Source of the DNA: Chromera velia
Taxonomy: Eukaryota > Sar > Chromeraceae
Length of the DNA: 64,000 nucleotides
Direction of reading: 5' to 3'
Assembly: GCA_018398765.1 (NCBI GenBank)
Contig: JAHBMJ010003515.1
Location: forward strand, 1 to 64,000
This document shows positions 36,477 through 48,790 of the stretch, in pieces. The translations under genes were made by a program, and so were the position numbers. The notes beneath the pieces are model-generated. The model had not been told where the DNA came from. It did no database searches and saw nothing but the letters and a program-made list of their open reading frames with translations. Position 1 is the first letter of the stretch; the number at the start of each line of letters is the position of its first letter.

Positions 36477-37170
36477 CTGCAGGGGAAGTAAAGAGATCAA
36501 TCAAGATAGCACAAGAAAAACAAAAAAGCTTTGAATCATTATGCATCTTTCGAGATGCGCTCTGTTGAAGCACTAGATGGCACAGTATAACACGATTAGA
36601 GCATGCACGCAGGTCCGATGACATACAAAAGAAAGCAGAACTTGAAGACCATCCTGCGCAAACACAGGTCGGAAAGTCCAGAGGAGAAAGGTGATCGGAT
36701 CAGAAGCTGAACAAGGGACCTTTTCATAACACGTTCCCTCATACTCTTGTTCATTTTGTGTGACACATGGCTCTTGTGGTGCTCACTCGCATTTCATGCA
36801 TGTCTTCTTTTCGGACATGCGCGTGGCATTGCATCGCACGCCTTCACCTCTTCACCGCTTTTCTGAATCGGACTTTTTTCCCGACATAACTGGAACAAAT
36901 GTTTTTCTTTTTTGGTTCGCTTTTTCTGCAGACTCTCTTTCTGTCCTTCTAGTGGAGCTTCGCGTTGCCCCGCCTCTGGTTAGCTCTGGCTGCATGCATG
37001 GGTGGGTAGTCATTCCTTTACTTGACACGAACTGTTCGGCGATAAAGTCCCTATGTCAATGCACGTCCTGTCTTCTGTTTGATGTCCTTTTCTCTCTGCT
37101 TACCATGCCTCCGTCCTTTTCTCTCTTTGTGCAACGGTCTTGTCGTGTTCTTGTTTTCTCCCCCCCCTAA

Positions 37171-37373
37171 AGGCTTCTGACAAAGCGACTGAAAATTCCT
37201 GCATGAAGATGTTGACCGACCCCTCTCTGAAGTTTCAAGCAGACCGCATTCTGCACCAACAAGGCCAGAAAAACCGCAAAGGCTGTGCACCTGAACATTG
37301 GGATCGATCAAAGCTAAAAGGGAAGATTGATTCAATGAGCGAGATATTTAGAGGCCGCAGGCGGTCTGATTAA
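37171..37373 (+). CDS. Possible orphan exon on the plus strand
   Basis: After a possible acceptor (ccccctaaag) a frame reads ASDKATENSCMKMLTDPSLK and continues charged and non-repetitive to a TAA stop at 37373. No upstream partner exon was found and the donor/acceptor context is weak. Treat as tentative. Confidence 0.2.
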
Positions 37374-37947
37374 ATCACGATTCAGATACAACAACGAGGC
37401 CAATTCAATCGGCTTTCCCAAGCAGGTAGGCAGCAACTCAATGCAAGCAAAGTCTGCATCGATGGCTGCTGCACTATAGCTGTTTCGAATCATCTGATGC
37501 ACTAGCTGTCAGAGCCAGATTGGGCGAGACGTGGGGAAAAATTAAAGAAAAAAAAATCAATTTGAAAATTACTCCTTGCATGCATGGGACAAATCAATAT
37601 AGATTTAAAAAAAGAATTTTTAAATTAAGTCATGCACTTCCGCCATGCAGGGCGGCCAGGCGCGCGTTTTTTGTGCATATGCGCGCGCTATTAATATTAA
37701 TAACGCGTTGCCCGGAACAAAATCTTGCATGTCCCTGCCACTTATAGTCGCTTTTCAGGGGCTTTTCTCCGACCCCGGAAAGTGGCCGTCGTCTCCCACT
37801 TGAGTCACTTCAAGGTGAGTTGTCTCCCTTCTTTCAAGCAAACAACCTCCCCCATCTTACAGGAAGAGGAGGGTTTCCGTACGTGCATGTCCTTTAACAT
37901 CTCTGAAATTCTCGATTCCCCATCCTGGCTTCACTCCTCTCAAGAAA

Positions 37948-40654
37948 ATGCGGCGCTGCGCCTTCCTGGTCTCTGTGGGGTTGGTGACACCCCTTTCGGA
38001 GGCATTTCAGCCCTTTCTCTCTCAGGGCGCAAGTCTGCAGCGACTGCGGAAAGCTCTGCTGTCTCAGCAGCGCACTGACGCTCCCAGACTCAACGCAGAG
38101 ACAGATGACAAGACAGAAGAGGAGGAGACAGCGGCCTTCCAATCAGCCGCAATAAAAAAGGCCTTCGAGGCCCCGGCCCCCCAGCCTGGAGACCTGGACT
38201 ACAGGCCGAACATCGGCACTGACAGGTCTATCAAGGATCTTTCAGACATTTCATTTCCAATCCCAGACGATATCGACCCTTTCGAAGACTGCCCCCCCGG
38301 CATGGTGCCTGTGTGGATGCCCGATAAGAACGATCCCTACGGGCAGGCCCAGGCACTCACCAACAGGAGAGACGAGGGGGACTATAGAGGAGAGCCATAC
38401 GGACCTGTGGACCCTAGTGAGATGCCTAACGACAAAGCAGGAATCTCTGGTCCTTTCGGGTTTGTTCCTCCTGCCTGTCTTCTTCTCCTGTTCTTTGTTT
38501 GTTCTTGTGTGCTCCTCTGTCCAGACTGAAGCTCCTGTCTTCTTTCTTCTCCTCTCCTCAACCCTTCCGTTCATCTGTGCATGTTTGCTTTGGAACTCCT
38601 GCACGATTTGCTTCAATGTGATTGAGAGTTTGAAGGGCCTTCCTCTCTTCTTTCTTTCCTCCCTCCGCTTCTTCCTTTCTTCCTTTCTTCCTTCTTTTTC
38701 ATCTGGAACAAACCATCTGACTGCACGAGTTCCCTTCCACGCAGCCAATCCAGCTGTTCCTTGCACCTCGTGTTCCCCGTTTTGCCTTTATGCATGAATG
38801 TATGCCCCTCTGTCTGTCTTAAAAGATATTGTGTGAAATCGACTGTTCTGCTCTCCTTCTTGTTCCACTCCTGAGTTTTTCTCTCACCCACACACTCGGG
38901 TACATCGTCACTCTTTTCTTCTGTCCTTTTTTCCTCCCTCTGGCCCTTTCTTTGTCTTCTAAGCTCTCAGAACCCCGTAACTTCAAATGCAGACGCCTCG
39001 TTCATTCGATTACACACACACACACACACACTCACACGCGCGCACACACGTGCTTGCACGCACGCACGCACGTGCGGGGGTGTATGTAAATGCGTGTATT
39101 CGACACCCTAATGTGTCATGCGAGCCTTGCAGGTTCTGGGATCCCCTGGAATTCCGTTGTAAGGCCTACGGGGGCCCCAACAGGGGCACATTCCGGACGT
39201 GGAAGGAGTGCGAGGTGAAGCACGGGAGGGTGGCGATGCTGGCGACTGTCGGGTTCCTCGCACAGGAACTCTTCCATCCCTTCTTTCCGAAACTCGACTG
39301 CTTGTCCATTGACACGGCCAACGAGATTATTGTCAGCCAGTTTTTTCTTAGAATGAAAAGGACAGACCATATGGTAGACGGAAAGTTAAAGAGCCCATCT
39401 TGGTTTCTGCTTCCTGTTTTGGACTGCGGGAGTGTGAAGGTGTTCAGACGGGAGGTTGAAGAATCTGGTGGCTTTTACTTGGAGTCGGATTGAACAGACT
39501 TGATCATGTCCTCCGTGGGCTTCCTTCCTTCCCTTTCTTATCTTTTGTTTTTGGTTAGAAAGGGATGCAGAGATGTTGAAAGTGATGGAGGAGGAAGAGA
39601 AAAAGAGAAGATCTGTTTTGTAAGTCCCTGTCAACGGAGAGAACAACCTCGGCACATTGCACTGTATGCACCCGAAGCTTCTGTCGGGGTCTTCGATTCA
39701 CTGTGTCTCTGTCTGTACATGTGTTTGTATGTTTGTTCTTCTGGCGGTCTCTCTCGTCGCGGAGCTGTGTGTGCAGAGTGGAAAACAACTGCTTCTCCAC
39801 ATGATGCAGACATCCACTCCTGCACACACACGCACATAGTACGGCTTGCTTGTGTTAGGCTTGCATACTGTGTTGTTCGTTTGCTTGTCTTCTTGGTGCA
39901 GTTCGGAAGAGGGTTCGACAAGTGGCCGTTCGCCCTTCTGTCGGTGTTCGTGGTCGCTTGTGAGTACGGCACTCTCCAAGATGCCTGGCAGTTTGATGAA
40001 TATCCGGAACCCGGACAAGTGATCTCTCAGATCCGGGAGGACAGAGTCGTGGGGGACTATGGATTCGATCCGTTGGGGCTGGGGGGGAAGAACGATGACA
40101 ATATGAGAACCAAGGAACTGAATAATGGGTGAGTGCCTCGATTAGTTAGTGCCGGGAGAGGCTGCGGGCTTTTGCTTGCTTCTCGCAGATGTGTGCCTCC
40201 AAGGTGTGCTTGTGTGAGTGATGGAGTGCGTTTGATTGAGGCTTTTCGGTTGTCTAGGGGTTTTGTCTCTCCGTTCGGAAATTTTGTAGCACCACGGTTT
40301 TGCGCATCTACTTCAACAGGCACTCTTTTCATATCAAAATTTGCATGGGTGTGCTCCTCCATTCTGTCTTCACTTTTGTCCCTCGTGGGTGTTCTGTGAC
40401 AAAAGAGATGCGTGAGTGTGATGAGAAGACTTGAATGGGCGTCGATGCATTCGTGGGGGGGGCAGAGGGTTGGAAGGAATCTTTTCTCTCTAGTTTTTAC
40501 CCCCCCTTTGTGTGTGTGGGTCATTGTTTGTGTGTGTGTGTGTGTGTGGGTGGGTATGTGCAGGCGTCTGGCGATGATCGCTTGGGTTGGCATGACGGTC
40601 CAACAATTGATCTTCCGAGAACCCATCTTGAAGAATCTCCTTCCTTCAAGCTGA
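37948..40654 (+). CDS. Plastid light-harvesting chlorophyll-binding protein (FCP/LHC family), 4 exons
   Basis: Exons: 37948-38459, 39133-39331, 39902-40128, 40564-40654; phases agree, 342 residues. The N-terminus is a signal peptide ending SEAFQPF, the aromatic-containing site typical of bipartite leaders in red-derived secondary plastids, so import into the thylakoid is expected. The LHC domain starts near 172 (FWDPLEF). Helix 1 carries the chlorophyll ligand and salt-bridge motif EVKHGRVAMLA (about 197-207), helix 2 is WPFALLSVFVVACEYG (about 245-260), and helix 3 carries KELNNGRLAMIAWVGM (about 307-322). About 140 residues of acidic, proline-rich sequence separate the leader from the domain, far more than usual. 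The role is light capture as a membrane antenna, binding chlorophyll a and carotenoids. The 673-base intron 1 contains a CA repeat, and intron 3 ends in a GT repeat. Confidence 0.92.
39014..39072 (+). repeat. CA-rich microsatellite in intron 1 of the antenna gene
   Basis: A CA run passes into CGCA and GCAC units and ends about 60 bases before the exon 2 acceptor. Confidence 0.85.
40511..40557 (+). repeat. GT repeat at the exon 4 acceptor of the antenna gene
   Basis: TGTG runs extend to within a few bases of the acceptor tatgtgcag at 40563 and replace a normal pyrimidine tract. Confidence 0.85.
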
Positions 40655-43558
40655 ACAAATCGATCGATCGATGCAGATGCAGCCTTCCTTCCTTCCTTCC
40701 TTCCTTCCTTCTTGGCTGCATGGGTCGGGTCGATTTGCATATTTGATGCAGGGAAGGAAGGAAAGTCGTTTGAAGGTGTAGTAGAGAGAGTTTTTCTCCT
40801 GTCTGTCAGTGTTGTTTGGATTTCTTTGGACGGGTTTGGGTTGGATGGGGTTGGTTCTCTTTAGAGTGGATCGAGACGTCTGTAGTAGTCCTTTCTTCCT
40901 TCCTTGCTTCTTTCTCTCCTGGTCTTCATCTTTCTTTTTTCTTTTTCGCACCTTCTATTTCTTTCTTTCTGGCTGGCTTGTTTCCTCTCCTCTTCTCTCC
41001 CCTTTCGCACAAGCGAAACCGGACGGGCGTGTCTTCATCTGAAGAGACTATCGAGAGAAGGAACCGAACAAACCGAATGAGGCAAAATGAAACGGACGGG
41101 CATGGGCGGCTTGTGAAGTAGTGAGCGAGATGGGAAAAAGAGAAGAAGAAGTCCTTCTCCTCTGCTGACTCATGAACGAACACGAAGTCACAGAGCGTCG
41201 ATGAGACACACACACTGACACACACAGAGAGAGAGAGAAAGTGAGAAGAGAGGTGTCGAGGCCAGGGATGCCGATTGCCAATCCTCATGCATTCATGCAG
41301 GTGCTGAACCTTCTTCCCGATGAGAGAGAATTGTAAAGCTGTAGGACCGTCCGTCCATTTCCGTCTTTCGATCTGGTGCTGTTTGATTGAAGCACAATCC
41401 GTCCGTCTCTTTGGTTCTTTGCGGGAGAGAACGTTCACTCATTTCGATTCCTAGCTGTCTGTTCCTTCACTTTTTCTTTTGAAGGGTGTTCTCTCCAATC
41501 GGTCTCCCTGCCAGAGGACGCCCGCCCCCTGTGCAAGGATCGCGGGGGCGTGCGTCGTTCTTTTCTTCCTTCCTTTACAGCAAAGGCGGGAAGGACGGAG
41601 ACACACACAGATAGAAGAACATGAGAAGATGCGCGAGAAAGAGAAAAGGGAAGAAAGAGGTGGGTGGTCTGCTTGGAAGAGTGTGTTTCAAAAGACGAAA
41701 TGAGAAAACCAGAGGGAGAGGAGAAAATGTGTGCTCCCACCGTGCTGTTTCTTTGTCTGTGTATCAATCCAATCTGTGGTCAATTCAAAAGTCAGTCTAT
41801 TTCTCTGACCGCCCCCCCTTCGTCCGTTGAGGTCCTGGGATCCATGCCCTGCACGGGTCCGCTCGCGTTTTCTCCCTTCCTTTCTTTGTTACTGTCTGTC
41901 TGCCTGTCTTCCTTGCAATCTGTCCTCCTATCTATATCTGCCCATCAATTTTCACCGTGAGCATATCGGTCGATTGACTTTCCGGCTGATGCTTAGATTT
42001 GTTGCCTTCTGCCTCCTGTTCTAATCAAATCAATCTTTCTCTTCCCTGACTGTCTTTCTTCCTTTCTTTAGTAGTCGGCCGGCAGTCTGCCTGGTCAAGC
42101 TGTTAGTAAGTGGGCGCGTCCCGCTGTCACCCCATGGAGTCGCTGCGTTGGCATGCATCTGCATGCATCCATACTGAGATCTGGCATGCATGCAGTTCAA
42201 GCCTTCTGTCACATTTCGACTGGAAGTCCGCTAGCTTTAATTCCCCCCCAGTCATCCTGAATCATTTAAAACGCGAGTAAACGCGAGTAAAATCAACCGT
42301 TGACCAGTTTAGGCACTCGTGACCTATCTGACTTAAGTGTTCTTAGGCTTGCAATCGGGAGTCGCACTCCGAATTAACCCGCCGCAAATCGACTTAAAAT
42401 TTGAGTTAAAGTAAAAATCATATAGATAGATTTAAACTTATTCTATTAAATTTCTGTTGATTTGTATATTAAATTGATTTACGTTGATCACTTACCCGGG
42501 AGAACCTAGTGGAGAACTTAGTTTATTCTCATCACACTGCCGCACGTCATCATTGTTTGCCTAGACTACAGTGGCCCAGGCCTCTAGAGTGGCCTAGAAC
42601 CTTCGTTAGAATAAAAGATTCAATGGAAATAGTCTCAAATAGAGGACTGGGCAGCCGCTCATGCATGTGGAAATATGCGCACAACCATCTTATTAGCCAT
42701 CTTAACTTAGTCTACACTAAAGTCTGCACCACTATATATGACTGACGATGATTCTAACGATAGTTTATATCTATCTGTGTACACTAGTAGGTTTCATTCA
42801 AGTTGTAATCATACAGGTTCAAGTTTGGGAGTTGAACACTGAGTTCACCCTCGACATACATACAACACCCAGACACAGAATCTGTCTGTCTGTGTGTGTG
42901 TATCTAGATGCGCATCCTTGAATACGGACACAGAGAGAGAGATAGAGAAAGAGAGAGTTGGGCAGACCAAACACACGTTTTCGTGGGTCTGATACAGAGG
43001 AGGGACAGCCATGAAGAGTCAGATGCACATCCATCAAACAGGCAGGCACGAATTAATTAGGTTGGATGAATGGAGGCAAAAGGGGAGCAAGCGAATGGGA
43101 GGGAATGAAATCCTCGGCAAGACTCAACAGCGAGTCTCCTCGACGGGCAGACAACGTGACTTCTTTTTTTCCCCTTTTTCCTTTCACAGACAAGACAGAT
43201 CAAGACGCTCTTGCTCCCTGAAGCACACACATGTTCTCAATCTGTCAAGCACTTAATTCAACATTCACTCACTATGCAGTCACACAGGCACCCGGCAAGA
43301 AATCAAAAAGCCTCAATGCACTCCAAGGTCGGAATGACGGAAGGAGAGAAAGTCCGATGCTTTTCAAAACTCATGAATTGACTCACAAACTGTACCTAAA
43401 GCTCTCTCTTTCTTTTTGTTGAGCTCTCTATCAAGAACACACCATACGAATCATGCAGAGAGATGGAAGCCTTCTCTGCATGCGGCTCTGCAAATCGCCC
43501 CCCTCCACTTTCTTTGCGTATACCTTAATTCCTGCTGTCTGAGCATTCATTCATTCAT
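40655..43558. other. Gene-free region between the antenna gene and the hydroxylase
   Basis: No supported gene. It contains a CCTT run at about 40683-40712, pyrimidine- and purine-rich tracts, and an AT-rich island at about 42240-42800. Confidence 0.5.
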
Positions 43559-43702
43559 TCACGCCCCCCCCCCTTGCGTCGAGGGGGAGGGGTTATGGGG
43601 GGGCTTGGCCGAAGTGCTTGGAGGATGAAACTTCACGGAGACGGGGCGCGCTACCACCTCGACGTCTGTTGTCACCTCTTTCTTCGCAGAGTCGTAGCTG
43701 CA

Positions 43703-43737
<35 letters not shown>

Positions 43738-45701
43738 ACATACATACCTACCTACATACATACATACATACACACTCATGATGCAAATAGAAAAATTCAC
43801 AGATGGACTATCACGGCTGGAAATCCACACTTAGATGTTCTCCTCTCAGCAGTGTGGACTGACTGGGGAAAGAGTTGAGAGAGGAGAAATCTGATATGGC
43901 TGGGCAGGGGAAAGTGGAAACAACAAGAGGAAAAAAGGGTGGGGGCGACTGAACGAGGAGAGAGGAAAGAACAACTTCAGTGCCCTTGGCAAAAAAGAAC
44001 GAGACTTGGGGCGAAGCACAAACAAGACAGAAAGGCAGGCAGGCAGAGAACCTCATGCATGGAAAGGGAGTGAGTCTGTGAGACACTTCTCTCCTACTGC
44101 ACACCGGAATGACTGAGCGAAACCGGTTTGCTGACTGCATGTTTGAGTTCTGTCTGTCTGAGCGTCAAACTAGCTGCTTGCGTGTCTGACTGTCCAACTG
44201 ATCGATCCCCTTTTTTCTGCTTCTCAGTGTGCAACACAGACCGTGTGCCTGGCTGGCTGCCTGCATAACTGTCTACCTGACGGTCTGACTGATTTGTGCC
44301 CTGCTGCCAGGGATTGCCCGTCTGTCTGGCCTGATAGGCTGACCAGAGTGCAAACGGTTTCGGAATGGCATTACAGTACTCCAGCATTCTCTCCTTTGCC
44401 TCCTCCAAGCTCTCCGCTGCGAAATACACAGGCTGATAGCTGGTGATAGGATACTCCTGCGTGGCTGCTGCCGAGGGCTCCCAGTGTCTCACTTCTACTT
44501 TGTCATTAGTGGGAGAGGTTGCCCACTGCAGCTCACCGAACGAGGAGAGCAGCCCGGCGCCGTAGGCCTTCAGTTTTCCCTTCTGGAAGAGGACGCCGAA
44601 TTCAACAGAAAACCAGTAACAAGTGGCCAACCGTTTGATCTGCTCGTCGGACGCTCCGAGAGAAGCTAAGCCGATAATTTGAGAAAAGTCGGCAAAGTGC
44701 TTGTTGGCAAGCATCGGCGCGTGTCCCATCAGTTCGTGACACACGTCGGGTTCTGGTGTGTACAGCGGGACGGAGTGATGTCTGATGTACTGCGTTGAAA
44801 AGAACGTTCGGAATGCGAGGGCGTTGAGGAAATCACGTCCAGAGAGGAGCCCAGAGACGGGACGAAGAGTGAATCCCGTCTCCTTTTGAAGAAACTGCGA
44901 GATATCTTCAAGTTGAGGCACCCTCTCGGGGGAGTAAATTCCTGCCTTTTCGAGTTTTGCAAATGCTTCGTTGAACTCGTCGCATGCGAAGGATGGGTAC
45001 AGCTGGGTCAGCTGGCCGTACACCTGACCCCAGGTGCGGTTTTCCTCCTCTGTGTATTCGACACGAGGAATTGACTCACCCCCCCTGTACTCCATTGCGT
45101 TCTTCACAATCACCTCTCGCCGTCTCCTGTAGTCGGCATCAGAGAATCCTGGATGGTCGCTGTCAAGTTCTGTGCCTGCGTCCAGAGTGGACTTGGAGAA
45201 GGCGTCTATGTCCTTCAAGGATCTAGGGAACCAGGGAACAGACACTGTGGGAAGGGGGTAGACTTCACGTGAGGTCAGACGGTTCAAGTCCGCAAGGAGG
45301 GATGTCGTTTTGTCGTCATCCCATTTTCCTTCGAAGTGAACAAAAAACAATTGGAGGGAACTATCAAGTGGAGAGGGCTTGTTTTCGATTCGAGTTAGAG
45401 AAACGTCATGACGCTCAAATACTTTCAAGACTTGCAACAAGGCACCCTTCCTGTCCTCCAATGAGAACCCGACGCCAACAATTCGCTTGGTGGTTTCAAC
45501 TGAAAGGCTCTTCAAGCGTTCTGTCAGAGATGTAAAGAAGCGTGGATGTGGACAAGACGAGGGCACCACCTGCCTGAAAAATGGTGGGCGCGCACGAAGC
45601 AGGCGGGATGCTCGCGTCGTTGCACGAAACATCCCGGCCAACTTGACTAAGCTTACTTCAGTAAAGCTAGTGACACCACACCCTGTCACGTATACAAGCA
45701 A
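43559..45701 (-). CDS. PAH: Aromatic amino acid hydroxylase (phenylalanine 4-hydroxylase type), 2 exons
   Basis: Exon 1 runs from 45701 (or Met at 45632) to 44344, exon 2 from 43697 to 43559. The join keeps phase and gives 475 residues from the inner Met. The inner start opens with MFRATTRASRLLRARPPFFR, an Arg-rich, acid-free leader typical of mitochondrial (possibly plastid) import. An ACT regulatory domain follows (IVGVGFSLEDRKGALLQVLK onward), then the catalytic domain with the iron ligands in CHELMGH (His299, His304) and the glutamate in YWFSVEFG (Glu344). The reaction is tetrahydropterin- or folate-dependent conversion of phenylalanine to tyrosine. Exon 2 restores the family C-terminus: PKPFAL joins CYDSAKKEV, parallel to PFSVRYDPY in animal PAH. 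Exon 1 also stays open to 44094, but that extra Ser/Gln-rich stretch is intron sequence. Whether Phe or Trp is preferred was not resolved. Confidence 0.93.
43705..43735. repeat. CA repeat (GU in transcript) at the exon 2 acceptor of the hydroxylase
   Basis: About 15 CA units on the plus strand. In the minus-strand transcript the intron ends in GU repeats followed directly by cuugcag. Confidence 0.95.
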
Positions 45702-46196
45702 GGCACGAGAAGATTGTGTCGCACACGGAAGAAGTTTATCGCTTCAGCACGGCACAGAATGAAAGTTTGACTGTAGAGCGCAGAGGAAATCAAACAACAC
45801 ACCGGATCAGTCAGATGCATTATAACTTCGTGATCGAATATGTTTTAGGAAAAGAGTTTCACGAAAGTTTTTTTCCGTCTCGAGAATTCGGCTCTGCATA
45901 TAGCGTCTTGCCTCAACCGAATTCTGAGGCGGCGCACACAATTCGATACAGCTCCATATGCAAACTTAATATTACCGCCGCCGCCGCGCGCCGCCGCATT
46001 AAAATTGATATTATTTGATATGATCCCTCCTCATACAGCTATAGATCGATCCAGGAATCGATCTAAATCGATCGAGAATACTGAAAATTATACTTTAAGC
46101 AATATTGAACAACGTTGAAGTGGTATGAGGTAGCCTTCAGGTGGGATAAGACAGGAATTTGGAAGTATTTAGAAGAAGGAAGGAAGATAAGGAAGG

Positions 46197-46270
46197 TTCC
46201 CTAAGGTTCTTGTCCTCGCTTTACCTTCTGTCTGGATGCCATAAGGTGGCCAGACAGGAGGAACAAAGCA
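46197..46270. repeat. Copy 1 of a 74-base dispersed repeat
   Basis: The segment beginning TTCCCTAAGGTTCTTGTCCT is found again at 55862-55935 with very few differences. The flanks do not match for any distance. It may be a piece of a transposable element; the sequence around this copy (46150-46620) looks like decayed coding sequence of unknown origin. Confidence 0.8.
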
Positions 46271-46806
46271 TTGTGGTGAACGCCCAGCTCGATGAGTGTC
46301 GACTCTCGAGTACCTTCTGTGATGGAGACCAGATCTGTCCTTTTGCGCAACAGATGGAAACCGATTGCAACGATACGGGCACGGTTAGGCAAAGACCATG
46401 AGTAGGGGAATTCAGCATCCCCTTATGTCCCAAGCTGCCTGAAGCCCTGTTTCGGAGATCCCCTTCGAGTCTGATCCTGGACTTTACCTTTGTCCTTGGG
46501 TGGAGAACCCGAAGCCGATGGTGGAGACGTTGCGTGGTGTTGCTCAGGACTTTGAGGAGCCTAATTTCATTGAGAATGCCGCCTATGAGCAGATCGCAAT
46601 CCAAATAGCCAGTAGAGTGCTTTTCTTATGCCTTTTGATTCTGTAACTGTCTCCGTCTTCCAGACGAGTGTCGGCTGATCACCTTCACTTGTCTTTGCTG
46701 TTGGTTGCTTGCTTGTCTGCGAGAGGCTGACCACCTTCGTAGCCCGCAAACACCTCCAGGCTCTAATATGTATATTTAGATTTGTGATCTGCTACCTCCA
46801 GTTTCA

Positions 46807-46858
46807 AACTTCTGTTTGGTAGAGCCTGTGCCGGCGGAGGTTCTACCAAACAGAAGTT
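46807..46858. repeat. Perfect 17-base inverted repeat (hairpin)
   Basis: AACTTCTGTTTGGTAGA (46807-46823) and TCTACCAAACAGAAGTT (46842-46858) are perfect complements around an 18-base loop. ACCTCCA further out on the left and TGGAGGT on the right extend the symmetry imperfectly. A weaker relative with arms TTGGTAGA/TCTACCAA lies at 52119-52153. This suggests a small inverted-repeat element family. Confidence 0.75.
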
Positions 46859-46909
46859 CGAATGTGGAGGTTTATGGAAGGTTGAAGCTTTGTGTATTCA
46901 TAGAAGGCT

Positions 46910-47302
46910 GAGTGAGTGAGTGAGTAAGTGAGTGAGTGAGTGAGTGGGTAGGTAAGTGTATTTATGTGTGTGTGTGTGTGTGTGTGTATGTGTGTGTGTG
47001 TGTGTGTATGTGTGTGTATGTGTGTGTATTTGTGTGTGTGTTTGTGTATGTATGTGTGTGTGTGTGTATATATGTGTATGTATTTGTGTTTGTGTGTGTG
47101 CGTGCTTGCGTGCGTTTGTGTGTACGTGTACATGTGTGTATGTACGTGTTTGCATGCGTGCTTGCGTGCGTTAAACTTTGTGTACGTGTGTGTGTGTGTG
47201 TATGTGTGTGTGTGTGTGTGTGTTTGTCTGTCTGTCTGTCTGTCTTTCTGTGTGTGTATGTGTTTTTATGTGTGTATGTGTATGTATGTGTGTGTGTCTG
47301 GT
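46910..47302 (+). repeat. GAGT array followed by a long GT-rich microsatellite
   Basis: GAGT tetranucleotides (about 46910-46950) pass into about 350 bases of GT repeats interrupted by TATG, TTTG and CGTG, plus one CTGT run at 47226-47247. Cys/Val-periodic open frames on one strand and Thr/His-periodic frames on the other are products of the repeat. Confidence 0.95.
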
Positions 47303-47330
47303 ATAGTGGCTCACACAGAAAGAAGAAGAG

Positions 47331-48790
47331 CGTTCGAGGGGTGAATGTAAAAAACATCAAACACCCAAAATAAGAGTGTGGTTGACTGTGGGTAGACTTG
47401 CAAGTCAAGTATCGACGACTATAGACTGTGGTGGTGACGCTTTCATTTGTATATGTTCAATTGCAACACACTCCATCTATAACTGAATGCACTTCATGAT
47501 GACAGTCTACTCCAGTACTGCTACCACTAGCGTATCCATATATTAAAAGAAAATGTAAGTATGTTCTCATGACAATATGTTATATTTGTATGTCAGAAGC
47601 CTTTATAACATTAATTTAAGCTTTTGAGGCCTTTAATTAGTCTTTGAAGTTTAAATTTAAAAATCATAGAGAAAGTTATGAATTTAGATGAGTAGTTTAA
47701 AATAATTAAAAAAAAAAAAGCTTAGTAATTTAAAATAATTTAGAATAGTCAAATAAAGTAATTTAGAAAGCTAATTGATGTCTAACTCTAGTTAGTTAAT
47801 AAACCAACTGTGCACTAATGGACGTCGATGCATTGGGTTAACAAACCTACATTGTATGTAATGCCCTGTAGTTGGCCAGAGCCTAAGTGATAGATCACTG
47901 GCCTTGACCGCCTCAAATTATTCATTCATCACATTGAAGTGCAATAATAACAAACATAGTCTACAGTTCATTTCAATCGTTTGAAATAAAATTTAAAGTT
48001 GTTACATTCATTAAGCATACGTATAATATAGTAGTAATATAATACTATAGTAGTGTTACTCTAAAGATATACAAATATATTAAAAGTTAAACTTACAATT
48101 TATAGCATAGATTTAGAAATATATGGATCTTCTTTTTTTTTTAATTTATTTTTTTCCTACTTTAAAAGCTTAAACTTAAAGTCTTAAACCTACCCAGATC
48201 TGAAACATGTGTGTCAATCACTAAAACCTTATACAAAAAAGTTAAAAAAAAATATTATAAAAATTTATCGAAACATTGATTGATTGGACAAGCAGATTGA
48301 TCTATTGATTGATTGATTCGTTGGATCCGAAGGGGGCAATCAATCAAAAAAAGACCCATGCATTAAAATTTTCACATGCATACACAATTCAAGCGCACTG
48401 CCAGCACATCGGTCCTGGGGAGGGACCAAAAGAGAGATAGTCAATCAGTCTATCAAGCAAACAAATAAATTTAAACAAATTGCAAATGAGTAGCGGCTAC
48501 ATGGACAGCTGTAAACAGCCAAATGTATGCATACCAGTAGCACGGCGGTCAACAAATTCATTCAAAGGATTTGCACCAGTAAAAACATAAATCCAAATCG
48601 ATATAAAATACAAGCACGTGCGTAAAACAGACCTCAAGCCACAGTTCTTTCTTTGGTTTCTCGTGCGTTTCTTTCAATATCTACGCCTTTTTTCATCAAC
48701 GTTTTTCTTTAAGTATCATTAGAGGAAAGGTAGTTCCTAGCTGAGAATCTTTTTATCACTTTTCCCTTATTAATATCAAGACGTGTTGCA
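47331..48790. other. AT-rich island without genes
   Basis: Very AT-rich with many TTTAAA, AATT and poly-A segments and no supported open frame or splice structure. Confidence 0.6.

Noticed and set aside
41290-41332. Short NLLPDERE-like peptide after an acceptor downstream of the antenna gene
   Set aside because: It is too short, has no matching donor, and the antenna gene already has a complete last exon.
44094-44343. Ser/Gln-rich C-terminal extension of the hydroxylase
   Set aside because: It is intron sequence: splicing to 43697 keeps phase and restores the family C-terminus.
46936-47302. Possible CRISPR-like array
   Set aside because: The repeats are simple dinucleotides without regular spacers, and the DNA is nuclear and eukaryotic.
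46936-47373. Cys/Val-periodic open frames and the opposite His/Thr-periodic frames
   Set aside because: They are products of the GT microsatellite in every frame.
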